Shown here: piece after piece, positions 16,221-25,750 of the stretch | Numbering within the stretch: the first letter of the stretch is position 1 | Layout: the number at the start of each line of letters is the position of its first letter | DNA from: Streptomyces sp. SID12501 | Lineage (GTDB): Bacteria > Actinomycetota > Actinomycetes > Streptomycetales > Streptomycetaceae | Assembly (NCBI RefSeq): GCF_010550245.1 | Contig: NZ_JAAGLU010000002.1 | Coordinates: 248,001-312,000, forward strand | Direction: 5' to 3' | Length of the DNA stretch: 64,000 nucleotides | The notes under the pieces: generated by a model | Told to the model about the DNA's origin: nothing | The model's input: only the letters and a program-made list of their open reading frames with translations | The model's database searches: none | Program-made: the position numbers and the translations under genes

Positions 16221-16579
16221 CCGTGCACCACGAGGGCACCGCGCACGCGGCACTCGTCGCGGAACTCGCCACGGCCGTGGAGGGCGTGCCGGGGGTGGCC
16301 TTTCTCCGGCCGGGCCTGACGGACCGGCTGCGCTCCGCGCTGTCGCGGCCCCCGGCCGGGACCACCGGGTCACCGTCCGCCGGAGTGCGCGTGACCCGCC
16401 AGGACGGCGACGGTTCCTGGCACGTCGAGATCCATCTCGTAGCGCTGCGACGGGCCAGGACCCTGGACGTGGCCCGCGTCGGCCGGGACACCGTCGAGCG
16501 CCGCCTGGGCGCCCTGGAGTACGCCCAGCCCTCGCAGCCCGCCCCGAGGGTCACCGTGACGGTCACGGGCCTCGTCTGA
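16217..16579 (+). CDS. Small Asp23-like protein
   Basis: 120 residues, coupled (ATGA) to the preceding gene. It has LVAELATAVEGVPGVAFLRP then WHVEIHLVALRRARTLDVA and ends RVTVTVTGLV, the alternating pattern of a short Asp23/Gls24 domain. It is the last gene of the ECF operon and is convergent with rskA. Confidence 0.65.
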   Translation: MTVHHEGTAHAALVAELATAVEGVPGVAFLRPGLTDRLRSALSRPPAGTTGSPSAGVRVTRQDGDGSWHVEIHLVALRRARTLDVARVGRDTVERRLGALEYAQPSQPAPRVTVTVTGLV

Positions 16580-16606
16580 TCCCCGTTGCCGCCACGTTGC
16601 CCCCGT

Positions 16607-17362
16607 TCAACTCGGGAAGGTCATCAGGGCGACCGGGGCGGACGTCGGCGCTTTCGAGCCGCCGTCGGGTTCGACGGTGATGCCCATTCCCGAGGCCCCG
16701 TCGACGGAGCCCCGGAGCAGGACGGCCTGGTCGCTGCGGGCGGGGTCCATCAGACCGGCCGGCCGCATGGTTCCGTCCTCGTCGAACCACAGCTGGTAGA
16801 CCTTCCCGCCGGGCGGAGAAGCCATCCCCGAGACGAAGAACACCGCCCTGTCCCGGCCACGGGAGACGACGACGGTACCCGTGGCGCCGCCGGTCAGCCC
16901 GGCGGCGCGGGTCCTGGCGTCCGGCGCGGCCAGTACGGCGGCGATCTCGTCCGTGGCCTGCGTGGCGCTGCGCGCCCGGTCGCGTGCGTCCTCGGCCTGC
17001 TGGTGCTGCCACAGGGTCGTTCCGCCGAGCGCCGTGGCCGCCGCGAGGCAGGCGGCGAGCGCCCACCGGGACAGTGTCCGGGCCCGGGGGCCGGACCGGA
17101 CGGCGAGAGCCTGGGCCGCCGGTCTGCCCGGGGTCTCCTGGCGGACCGAGGTGATCCGGCGCAGCACCTGTTCACGCAGTCCGGCAGGGGGTGTCGTGGC
17201 GACGGCGAGTCCCATGCGGGCCGCGGTCGCGGACAGCTCGGCGGTCTCCTGCGCGCACGCCTCGCAGCCCGCCAGATGACGCTCGAACGCGGTGTTCTCC
17301 GTGTCGGACAGGGCGTGCAGGGCGTAGGCGCCCGTCAGCCGGTGCAGATCGGTGGTCGTCAC
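16607..17362 (-). CDS. rskA: Anti-sigma-K factor RskA
   Basis: 251 residues. An N-terminal anti-sigma domain with the zinc motif HLAGCEACAQE (about 27-37), a single transmembrane helix (about 95-115, LSRWALAACLAAATALGGTT), and an extracytoplasmic RskA domain including VFFVSGMASPPGGKVYQLWF and ending PVALMTFPS. The GTG overlaps the sigK stop (GTGA). It holds SigK until membrane/periplasmic proteolysis releases it. Confidence 0.92.
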   Translation of the reverse strand: MTTTDLHRLTGAYALHALSDTENTAFERHLAGCEACAQETAELSATAARMGLAVATTPPAGLREQVLRRITSVRQETPGRPAAQALAVRSGPRARTLSRWALAACLAAATALGGTTLWQHQQAEDARDRARSATQATDEIAAVLAAPDARTRAAGLTGGATGTVVVSRGRDRAVFFVSGMASPPGGKVYQLWFDEDGTMRPAGLMDPARSDQAVLLRGSVDGASGMGITVEPDGGSKAPTSAPVALMTFPS

Positions 17363-17943
17363 GCGGTCACCCCCAGGCAGTCGCGCAGCCGGATGAGCCC
17401 GTCGCGCAGTCGGGTCTTGACGGTCCCCAGCGGCAGCGCCAGCGCCTCCGCCACCTCGCGGTAGGTCAGCCCCCGGTAGTAAGCCAGGGTGACGGCCTGA
17501 CGCTGGAGCTCGGTCAGCGTGCGCACACAGCGCCGTACCTGTTCCCGCTCCAGCCGTGCCTCCACGTGCTCGACCACCTCGTCGTACTCGGGAAGCCGGT
17601 CCAGCAGCGCGGCCTTGTGGTCGCGGGCCGCGGCGGCGTCCACCGAGCGCACCCGGTCCACCGCCCGGCGGTGCGCCAGCGTGAGGATCCAGTTGATGGC
17701 CGTCCCACGGTCGGCCCGGTAGCGGGGAGCGGTACGCCACACCTCCACCAGCACCTCCTGCGTCACCTCCTCCGACTGCGCCTGATCACGCAGCACGGCC
17801 CGCACGACACCCAGCACCGGCCCCGCCACGGCGTCGTAGACACCGGCGAACGCGTCCTCGTCCCCGAGCGCGACCCGGCCCAGCAACTCCTCCAGGGCGG
17901 GACTGGCCGACGGATTTCTGCCGATATGTACTACTTCTTTCAC
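17359..17943 (-). CDS. sigK: ECF sigma factor SigK
   Basis: 194 residues from GTG 17943 (VKEVVHIGRNP), which has GGAGG six bases upstream; ATG 17967 (eight residues longer) is 11 nt after the -10 and could be used on a near-leaderless message. Region 2: DEDAFAGVYDAVAGPVLGVV and SEEVTQEVLVEVWRTAPRY; region 4: LTELQRQAVTLAYYRGLTYREVA and LPLGTVKTRLRDGL. It is followed by rskA. Its own promoter has the shared motif, so it is probably autoregulated. Confidence 0.92.
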   Translation of the reverse strand: MKEVVHIGRNPSASPALEELLGRVALGDEDAFAGVYDAVAGPVLGVVRAVLRDQAQSEEVTQEVLVEVWRTAPRYRADRGTAINWILTLAHRRAVDRVRSVDAAAARDHKAALLDRLPEYDEVVEHVEARLEREQVRRCVRTLTELQRQAVTLAYYRGLTYREVAEALALPLGTVKTRLRDGLIRLRDCLGVTA

Positions 17944-17977
17944 CGAGGGCCTCCACGGTCGGGACATGTCCGGTCGT

Positions 17978-18006
17978 AATCCGTTCCCGCTGAGACCCCG
18001 GATTGG
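17978..18006 (-). promoter_or_regulatory. SigK-type autoregulatory promoter
   Basis: Minus strand CCAATCC (18006-18000), 16-bp spacer, CGGATT (17983-17978) followed by ACG. The same -10 extension occurs at 3445-3453. Confidence 0.6.
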
Positions 18007-18152
18007 TTGCAGTGAGGGTGAAATCGCAGGTGGTGTGCGGGTGGCGTACGGCGACGCGGACCGGACGGCGCGTGCCGCCAGCGGGCTGGACCTAGGGATG
18101 TTGGTGGCATATTCTTCTATGTACATCACCAACATCGTGCAGGAGGTGCCGC

Positions 18153-18374
18153 ATGTCAGTGACCCAGATCGACATCGACGACGACGCCCTGGAACGCGCC
18201 ATGGCTCTGTCCAAGGTCAGGACCAAGAAAGAGGCGGTCAATCTCGCTCTGCACTTCTACGCCGAGCAGCAGGAGCGCGCGGCGCGCATCAGCCGTCACT
18301 TCGAGCGTGCGCGTGCCTGGGGTGCCGTCGAGGATGCCGAGCGTCTGCACCGGGCGGAGAAGGACAGCCGGTGA
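18153..18374 (+). CDS. vapB: VapB-family antitoxin
   Basis: 73 residues: MSVTQIDIDDDALERAMALS then VRTKKEAVNLALHFYAEQQ, a ribbon-helix-helix antitoxin with an acidic/charged tail that would bind the toxin. AGGAGGTG lies before the ATG. Its stop overlaps the vapC GTG. It would repress its own operon and neutralise VapC. Confidence 0.9.
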   Translation: MSVTQIDIDDDALERAMALSKVRTKKEAVNLALHFYAEQQERAARISRHFERARAWGAVEDAERLHRAEKDSR

Positions 18375-18790
18375 TCTACCTGCTCGACACGTCCGGCCTG
18401 GTCCGGCTGCTCAGCGATCCGAAACTGCGATCGGCCTGGTACGACGCGATCGATGCCGGGGCCGTCGCGTCCTGCTTCGTGCAGCGCGCCGAGTTCCTGT
18501 ACAGCGCTCGTAACGGTCGCGAGTACGACGAGATCGCCGAAATGTTCGCCGACCTCTACCCGGATGCCTCCGTGCCGAAGAACGCGGGGCGCTGGATCAG
18601 CGCGGTGCAACACCGTATGGCTCAGGCCGGGGAGCATCGCAGTGCCTCGGCGGTGGATCTCGTCATCGCCGCTACCGCCGCCCACCACGGCTTGGCCGTC
18701 CTCCACGACGATGCCGACTACCGCGCTGTCGCCCGGCACGCATCCGATCTGATCGAGCACAACGTGCACGACGTCCATGACGTCGTCTGA
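18371..18790 (+). CDS. vapC: VapC-family PIN-domain toxin
   Basis: 139 residues. PIN nuclease acidic residues are visible in YLLDTSGLVRLL (first Asp), QRAEFLYSAR (Glu) and SAVDLVIAATAAHHGLAVLHDDADY (Asp residues at about 98 and 116-118). The GTG start overlaps vapB (GTGA). RNA-cleaving toxin. The C-terminal tail is His/Val/Asp-rich (NVHDVHDVV). Confidence 0.9.
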   Translation: MIYLLDTSGLVRLLSDPKLRSAWYDAIDAGAVASCFVQRAEFLYSARNGREYDEIAEMFADLYPDASVPKNAGRWISAVQHRMAQAGEHRSASAVDLVIAATAAHHGLAVLHDDADYRAVARHASDLIEHNVHDVHDVV

Positions 18791-18835
18791 TCCGAGCCCC
18801 CAGGTTGTCCCCTGTTGGGCGACCAGGGCCGGTGT

Positions 18836-19621
18836 TCAGCGCACCGGGAAGCCGAACGAGTAGCCCTGCTGCTTGAGTTCGGGGAGGATCCGGCGCAGGG
18901 CCTCGACGGTCTGGGAGCGGTCGCCTCCGGCGTCGTGGAAGAGGAGCGTCGGCCCGTTCGGCAGTTCCCGCTCGACGGTGGCGACGATGGCGTCCGTGCC
19001 CGGCCGCTCGAAGTCCTTGGTGTCCACGTTCCAGCCCAGCGGGCGCATGCCCCGGGAGGCGGCGAGCTTGCGGCTGTACGGGGTGAAGGCCCCGCCGGGC
19101 GCCCGGTAGTACATCGGGCGTACGCCCCCGGACGCCTCGGTGATCATGCGTTCGGCGTCGAGGATCTGCTGCGACTGGTAGGCCTGGGACTTCTTGTCCA
19201 TGGTGGTGTCGTGCGACACCGAGTGGTCGCACAACCGGTGCCCGTCCGCGACCACCTGCTTCACGAGGTCGGGGTAGGCCTGCGCCTGCGTCCCCACCAT
19301 GCAGAACGTGGCCTTCACCCCGTACTCCCGCAGTACGTCGAGCACTTGGGGGGTCCAGTCGGGGTCGGGGCCGTCGTCGATGGTGATGTTGACGCCGCGT
19401 GCACCCTTGTCCGAGGCGTGCACGATGGTCACCGCGACCGGCTTGACGGCGCCGCCGGGCTTGGCGGAAGCGGTCGTCTTCGGCGAGGAGCCGTCCACGG
19501 CGCCGGCCTGCGCGGTCCACACCGAGGCACCGGTGGCGAGCAACGTCACCCCGAGCGCCGCACCGAGCACCTTGCCGTACCAGCCGCGCCCGCCACTGTG
19601 CCGCGCCATGTCCCCACCCAT
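18836..19621 (-). CDS. Secreted polysaccharide deacetylase (NodB domain)
   Basis: 261 residues. A signal or anchor helix (about 17-38, VLGAALGVTLLATGASVW), then the NodB domain with the metal-binding DD in NITIDDGPDPDWTP (about 78-91), the HSVSHDTT metal histidines (about 133-140), YYRAPGGAFTPYSR and the C-terminal LLFHDAGGDRSQT. It would de-N-acetylate peptidoglycan or another surface glycan. ATG 19621 has GAGGA 10 nt upstream; ATG 19609 is an alternative. Confidence 0.9.
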   Translation of the reverse strand: MGGDMARHSGGRGWYGKVLGAALGVTLLATGASVWTAQAGAVDGSSPKTTASAKPGGAVKPVAVTIVHASDKGARGVNITIDDGPDPDWTPQVLDVLREYGVKATFCMVGTQAQAYPDLVKQVVADGHRLCDHSVSHDTTMDKKSQAYQSQQILDAERMITEASGGVRPMYYRAPGGAFTPYSRKLAASRGMRPLGWNVDTKDFERPGTDAIVATVERELPNGPTLLFHDAGGDRSQTVEALRRILPELKQQGYSFGFPVR

Positions 19622-20128
19622 TTCCCGCAGTTCCTCGCCGGTCCTTGGTCACCTCGCGACCAACCTGCATGACGAGAAAAAGCGGCCACAGGATGCGTCC
19701 GTTACCGATCAAGGACAATCCCGATGTGGTTCCCGGACAACCGAGTTCGAACAGCGTTCAGAACAAAGCTACTTGGTCCGGTCCCATCTCTCCCGGCAAC
19801 AGTGCGTGCCCAACGCGGGTGGCCCGCCGGAACCGATGTCCCTCAGACGAGTGGAGTGTCGCTCACATCGTGAGGCCGATGAGCCGGACACCGCTTGCGC
19901 AGGGGCCGTTCGAGAAGGGTGTGGAGCTGTTGCGGCTGGCATGCCTTCAAGTGCGTTCTGGTGAGCGGGAGTGAGTGTGGGTGGTCGGTGTCGTGTCGCG
20001 TGTCTGGGCTGCGGGATCGGTTTTGGGTGGAGAACTGATGTTCTTGCATCGAATGCGTGACCTTCACGGGCGGCGCTCGTTTCCCATGGCGACGGGATCT
20101 TCGGGTGGGGACGGGCGGGGGTGACAGG
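19622..20128. other. Intergenic region, no gene recognised
   Basis: About 500 bp between the deacetylase start and the TnpB-like gene, less GC-rich than its surroundings. It has a short inverted repeat TTGGTC/GACCAA (19645-19663) just upstream of the deacetylase, a plausible operator. Open frames on both strands have no convincing protein signature. The right part may be the left end of the transposon that carried the TnpB-like gene. Confidence 0.5.
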
Positions 20129-21760
20129 GTGGGTGGGCTGAGAAGTATCGCGCCGCCGTTCGTCGCGTCCGGTCCGTCCGGTGTGGCCGTGCGGACCCGT
20201 TTCAAGGACCTGACCTAGGACGATGAGAAGGTGCTGCGTCTGGTGGGTGCGCATCTGGGGTCGTTGGCTTCAAAGGATCTCAAGGCGCGCTGTCGGGACG
20301 GCTTGTCGCATTTCGGGGAGGCGTGGGCGGTACGGAAGCGTGAGTTGACGCCGCTGTCGTCGTCGCGGTGGGCAGGGTCGATCACCAAGGCCACTCACGA
20401 TCAGTGGGCGCTGGCCCGGCGTGGCCAGGCTGCGAACATCCACCATCTGGAAGCCGGTGTCCGCACTGTCGAGGACCGGTTGTCACTGCCGGTCGGGCAG
20501 AGGGGGACGAAGAAGTCGCCGGGGGGTTACCGGTCCCGGCGGGAGTGGCATGCGAAGTCGAGGCGGCTGCGGGTGCTTCAGGACCGGCTGGCCGCCGCGC
20601 GGGCCGACCGCGAGGCCGGACTCGTCCACGTCGTGCGCGGCGGCAAGCGGCTGGCCCGCACCCGCCACCACCTGGAGGCGGCTCAGCTGACCGAGCCCGG
20701 ATGGCGCGGGCGCTGGGAGGCGGAGCGCTGGTTCTGCCAGGCGGACGGTGAGTCCGGCAAGCGCTACGGCAACGAGACCATCCGTATCGGTCCCGACGGT
20801 GAGGTGAGCATCAAGCTGCCCGCGCCGCTCGCGCATCTGGCGAACGCCCCATACGGCCGCTACGTCCTCACGTCCAGGGTCGCGTTCGCGCACCGGGGCG
20901 GCGAGTGGGCGGACCGTGTCGCGGCCGACCGGGCGGTCGCCTACCGCATTCACCTCGATACCGGCCGGGACCGCTGGTATCTGACCGCGTCCTGGCAGAT
21001 CCCGCCCACCCCGGCCCTCCCCATTGAGGCGGCGCTCGCCCACGGCGTGATCGGGGTCGACATGAACGCCGATCACCTCGCCGCCTGGCACCTCGACAGT
21101 TACGGCAACCCGACCGGCAGTCCGCGCCGTTTCTTCTACGATTTGACCGGCAGCGCCGAGCACCGTGACGCGCAGGTCCGGCACGCCCTCACCCACCTCC
21201 TGCACTGGGCCCGAGCTTGTGGTGTAAAGGCGATCGCCGTCGAGGACCTGGACTTCGCCGCTGAGAAGACCCGGGAGAAGCATGGCCGCAGGAAACGCTT
21301 CCGGCAGCTGATCTCCGGTATGCCCACTGGGAAGCTCCGCGCCCGGCTGTCGTCGATGGCCGATCAGACGGGGATCGCGGTCATCGCCGTGGACCCGGCC
21401 TACACCAGCCGCTGGGGTGCCCAGCACTGGCAGAAACCCCTCACCACCACAACCCGCACAACCACCCGCCACGATGCTGCTGCCGTGGCGATCGGAAGGC
21501 GCGCCCAGGGACACCCGATCCGGCGACGGACGACACCGCCCCCACAGCACCGGAGTGATGCTGTGGGGCATCGGACCGTCCAGGCCGGACCAGGAGTCCC
21601 TGGGCGTGAGGAAACCCGCCCCCGCATCCCCGGACCACGGACACGATCCGTGCCGCCCGGACGCGGAGCGAACGCGGGCAACCAGAACGCCCAACACCGT
21701 CCGGGGCGTTCGACTGAGTATGGGTTCTGGCAACAGGACTCACTCCCGCTCAGTCTTTAG
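20129..21760 (+). pseudogene. tnpB: TnpB/IS605 OrfB-like transposon nuclease with in-frame TAG
   Basis: From GTG 20129 the frame reads VGGLRSIAPPFVASG and VAVRTRFKDLT, meets TAG at 20216, and continues in the same frame as DDEKVLRLVGAHLGSLASKD and on for about 510 residues. RuvC-like motifs are intact: GVDMNADH (Asp), AVEDLDF (Glu) and TTTRHDAAAVAIGRR (Asp). The four-Cys zinc knuckle of classic TnpB is absent; YTSRWGAQHWQKPL occupies its place. The tail is low-complexity Arg/Pro-rich. No TnpA partner is visible. Restart at GTG 20231 could still yield a protein lacking the N-terminus. Confidence 0.7.
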
Positions 21761-21774
21761 GAACGGTCTGAGCC

Positions 21775-23891
21775 ATGTTCGCCAATTTCGCCAGGTTCGA
21801 CATGTTCCGTCTCCCTCTCCAGATGGCCGGACACCGGATCACCGCGCTGATCGCCGTGGCCTGCGCGGTTCTCGGCGGCGCGGCCCTGATCACCGGTACC
21901 GGTGTCCTGGTCGAGTCCGGCCTGCGCTCCCAGAGGAGGGAGGCGGTGGCGGTGGCCCGCGCGCCGGAACCGTCGACCTGATCGGCCTCCGCACCGCGCC
22001 CGGCGCCGCGGAGCAGGTCGCCGCCGAAGTCCGTACGAGGCTTACGAAGCTGAAGGTGACGGGACTCGAGACGGTCACCGGCGCGGACCGCGGGGACCTG
22101 GTGTCGCCCGGAGCGGGCGCGTCCCGCTTCCTCCTGGTTCTCCTCGCCGGGTCGCTCGCCGGGATCGTCCTGCTGATCACCGGGTTCGTGACGGCGAGCG
22201 CGCTGGCCGTGTCGATCGCCGGGCAGCGCCGCGACCTCGCGCTGATGCGGGCCGTGGGCGCAACGCCCCGGCAGATCAGGCGACTTGCCGCCGCCCAGTC
22301 GACCGTCGTCGCGGCCGTGGCACTCGTACCCGGGGTGGCGCTCGGCTATCTGCTGGCCGGACAGTTCCGCGGACTGCTGGCGGACCAGGGTCTCGTGCCG
22401 CCCGAACTACCCCTGACCGTCAGCCCGTTGCCCGCTCTCGCGACGATCGTCCTCATGGCCCTGACCGTGCAGATCTCGGCCCGCGGCTCGGCTTGGCGCA
22501 CCTCGCGGATGCCCGCCACCGAGGCGGTCGCCGAATCACGCAGCGAGCCGCGTGATCCGTCGCGCACCCGGACGCGCATCGGTCTCCTCGTGATCGTCGG
22601 CGCGACCACCATGTCGGCCGTACCGCTCTTCTCCCCGACGGTTCTCGGCGCGGCGGCCACGTCCATCGCGGGCATCCTCGGGGCGATCGGTCTGGCCCTG
22701 GCCGGTCCGGCCCTCGTCCGGGGCATCGGGAACGCGGCGGCCAGGCGCACCCGTACTGGCTCCGGTGTCTCCGCGCCGACCTGGCTGGCCATGGCCAACG
22801 TCCGCGCGTACGCCCTGCGCAACGCGGGGATCGTCAGCACCCTGGCCATGGCGGTCGTGTTCGTCCTGACGTACACACTCACCCAGACCACCGTGCTGGC
22901 CGCCACCGCCGACGACACCCGTACCGGCACTCTCGCCCAGCAGCGCCTCGACGCACCGGGCCTGGGCGGACTGCCCGACGGCACGCTCGCCGACGTACGG
23001 GGCACGACCGGCGTACGGGCGGCGGCCCCGGTGAGCACGACCACCGTGGTGTGGCCGTACAAGATGTTCGACGACACGGTGACCGAGTCCGCCTCCGCGA
23101 TGATCCTCACCCCGGACGCGTCGGACGTCCTCGACCTCGGCGTACGGGAAGGGAGCCTGGACCGGCTCACCGGCGCCACGGTCGCCGTCAGCAGCGATGT
23201 CGCCCGCTCGCGCTCCGCGTCGGTGGGCAACCGGGTGGGTCTCGTCCTCGGCGACGGCGCGAAGGTCGAGGCCGAGGTGGTCGCCGTCTACGCCCGAGGG
23301 CTCGGCTTCGGCACGGTGGTCCTGTCCCACGACCTGGCGGCCGGACACACGACGACGGGGCTCGACCAGGGCATCCTGATCCGCACGGACGGCACGGCGA
23401 CCGCCCGGCAGGCCCTTGCGTCCCTCGCCGCGTCCCACCCGGGCCTGGCACTCACGGACACGGCCCCCACGACCACCGACGGCCTGCGGGACGCGCCGCC
23501 GGAGGTGTGGATCAACCTGGCGACGATCGTCGTCCTGCTCGGCTATCTCCTCCTCAGCATCGCCAACAAGCTCGTCGCCGCCACCGCCCAGCGCCGGCTG
23601 GAACTGGCGGCTCTCCGGCTCATCGGCACCACACCCCGGCAGATCCGCGCGATGATGCGGCGCGAGGCAGCGGTGACCGCCGCCACCGCGCTCACCGCGG
23701 CCCTGCTGCTGTCGGCGGTGCCCCTCGCGCTCCTGGGCCAGGGCTTCCTCGGCCACCCGTGGCCCACGGGCCCGGTGTGGCTGCTGCCCGCCCTCGCGCT
23801 GACGGTCACCGCCACGGCTTTCCTCACCGTCGAACTCCCCACCCGCCAGGCCCTGCGCACCCCGCCCGCCGACGCCATCCGGGCCCAGTGA
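21775..23891 (+). pseudogene. FtsX-type ABC transporter permease with internal deletion
   Basis: The first ATG frame gives the usual N-terminus (MFRLPLQMAGHRITALIAVA, then GGAALITGTGVL, ESGLRSQ) but stops at 21981. The rest of the permease is in another frame from about 21951 (GTVDLIGLRTAPGAAEQVAA) to 23891, including two FtsX domains (RRDLALMRAVGATPRQIRR and LELAALRLIGTTPRQIRAMM). The extracytoplasmic MacB-like stretch of roughly 130-150 residues expected between them is missing, so a deletion with a frame change at about 21945-21960 is likely. No ATPase partner lies upstream, where the TnpB-like gene ends 15 bp away. Confidence 0.75.
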
Positions 23892-23961
23892 CCCGGCTCG
23901 CGTCGTCGCGACCGCGCGGTTGCGGTGCCCGCCCCCGGCCCCAAGCATGGCCTCAGGGGGA

Positions 23962-23998
23962 CAGGGAACGGGGAGCAGGGAACGGGGAACACGGAACA
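23962..23998 (+). repeat. Tandem 14-bp direct repeat
   Basis: CAGGGAACGGGGAG (23962-23975) followed directly by CAGGGAACGGGGAA (23976-23989) and a partial third unit, between the permease remnant and the next gene. Confidence 0.8.
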
Positions 23999-24045
23999 GC
24001 GACCGCGCCCCTCGGAGGGCACGTCCCGGGAAGACACGGGAAGGC

Positions 24046-25557
24046 ATGAGTGCCATGACGTTTCATGCGGACGACCGGCCGGTGCGCTGTCTCGTCACCG
24101 GCGCCACCGGTTACCTGGGCGGCAGGCTGGTGCCGGAGTTGCTGGCGGCCGGGTACTCGGTGCGCTGTCTGGCCCGCTCGCCCGGCAAGCTGCGGGACCA
24201 CCCGTGGGCCGGGCAGGCGGAGGCCGTGCGCGGGGACGCGACGGACGAGGCTTCCGTGCGGGTGGCCATGGAGGGAATGGACGTCGCGTACTACCTGGTG
24301 CACGCGCTGGGCACCGGGCGGGGCTTCGAGGAGACCGACCGGCGCGCGGCCAGGATCTTCGGTGAGCAGGCGCGTGCCGCCGGAGTCCGGCGGATCGTCT
24401 ACCTCGGTGGCCTGAGCCCCGCCGGAGTACCGGAGAGCGAGCTGTCACCCCATCTGCGGTCCCGCGCCGAAGTGGGCCGCATCCTCCTGGCCTCGGGCGT
24501 ACCGACCGCCGTACTGCGGGCCGCTGTGATCATCGGGTCGGGTTCGGCCTCGTTCGAGATGCTGCGCCATCTGACCGAGCGGCTCCCCGCGATGGTGACC
24601 CCGAGCTGGGTGCGCACCCGCATCCAGCCGATCGCCGTCCGCGACGTGCTCCGCCTCCTCGTGGGGTGCGCGCGGCTGCCGTACGACGTGAACCGCACCT
24701 TCGACATCGGCGGGCCGGACATCGTCACGTACCAGGAGATGATGCGGCGTTACGCCGCCGTCGCCGGACTGCCGAAGCGCGTCATCGTCCCCGTTCCGCT
24801 GCTCACGCCCCGGCTGTCCAGCCTCTGGGTCGGTCTGGTCACCCCGGTGCCGGGCGCTCTCGCGCGCCCGCTGGTCGAGTCGCTGAAGCACGAGGTGGTC
24901 TGCGCCGAGCGGGACATCGTCCGTTACGTGCCGGACCCGCCGGAGGGACCGCTCACCCTCGACCGGGCGATCGGGCTGGCGCTGCGGCGCGTCCAGGACG
25001 CGGACGTGGCCACCAGATGGTCCTCGGCCTCGACTCCCCACGCCCCCAGCGACCCGCTGCCGACCGACCCGGACTGGGCGGGCGGAAGCCTCTACACGGA
25101 TCAGCGCGAGCGTACGGTCGCGGCGTCGCCGCAGGCCCTGTGGCGCGTGGTGGAGTCGATCGGCGGCGAGAACGGCTGGTACTCCTCGCCGCTGGCCTGG
25201 TCCGTGCGCGGCCGGCTGGACACCCTGGTGGGCGGGGTCGGCCTGCGCCGGGGCCGCCGGGACGCGAAACGGCTGCGGGTCGGCGACAGCCTGGACTTCT
25301 GGCGGGTGGAAGAGATCGAGCCGGGCCGGCTGCTCCGGCTGCGCGCGGAGATGCGACTGCCGGGCCTGGCCTGGCTGGAGCTGACCGTCGACCGGGATCC
25401 CCAGGGCCGCACGGTGTACCGGCAGCGGGCCCTGTTCCATCCGCACGGCCTGGCCGGGCACGCCTACTGGCTGGGCGTGGCCCCCTTCCACGCCGCGGTC
25501 TTCGGCGGCATGGCCCGCAACATCGCGGCGGCGGCGGAATCGGCCCACACTCACTGA
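24046..25557 (+). CDS. NAD(P)-binding SDR/NmrA-like protein with DUF2867 domain
   Basis: 503 residues in two domains: an atypical SDR (1-300) with CLVTGATGYLGGRLVPELLA (GxxGxxG at about 18-27) and VYLGGLSPAG, and a C-terminal DUF2867 domain (about 345-500) with TVAASPQALWRVVESIGGEN and GWYSSPLAW. GGGAAGG precedes ATG 24046; ATG 24055 is also possible. Substrate unknown; related proteins act on membrane-associated quinones or lipids. Confidence 0.85.
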   Translation: MSAMTFHADDRPVRCLVTGATGYLGGRLVPELLAAGYSVRCLARSPGKLRDHPWAGQAEAVRGDATDEASVRVAMEGMDVAYYLVHALGTGRGFEETDRRAARIFGEQARAAGVRRIVYLGGLSPAGVPESELSPHLRSRAEVGRILLASGVPTAVLRAAVIIGSGSASFEMLRHLTERLPAMVTPSWVRTRIQPIAVRDVLRLLVGCARLPYDVNRTFDIGGPDIVTYQEMMRRYAAVAGLPKRVIVPVPLLTPRLSSLWVGLVTPVPGALARPLVESLKHEVVCAERDIVRYVPDPPEGPLTLDRAIGLALRRVQDADVATRWSSASTPHAPSDPLPTDPDWAGGSLYTDQRERTVAASPQALWRVVESIGGENGWYSSPLAWSVRGRLDTLVGGVGLRRGRRDAKRLRVGDSLDFWRVEEIEPGRLLRLRAEMRLPGLAWLELTVDRDPQGRTVYRQRALFHPHGLAGHAYWLGVAPFHAAVFGGMARNIAAAAESAHTH

Positions 25558-25750
25558 CCTCGATCCACCTCCCTCGATCCACCTCGCGGGAACCCGCCCA
25601 CATCGCTGACGTGTTCATGGTTATCTTCTGGAACGAGGGCCGGGGGCTGTCGCACCGCAACCGCGGTGGCCGAAAATGTGTCTCCCAACGCGTGGCCCGA
25701 TGCTCCGGAGGGGCGGAATCCGCCCGGACGGCCGCCCTGAGGGGATGGAA

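Noticed and set aside
19843..20205. 120-codon minus-strand frame upstream of the TnpB-like gene
   Set aside because: Overlaps the 5' end of the TnpB-like gene, and its composition (His/Pro/Arg-rich) has no recognisable pattern.
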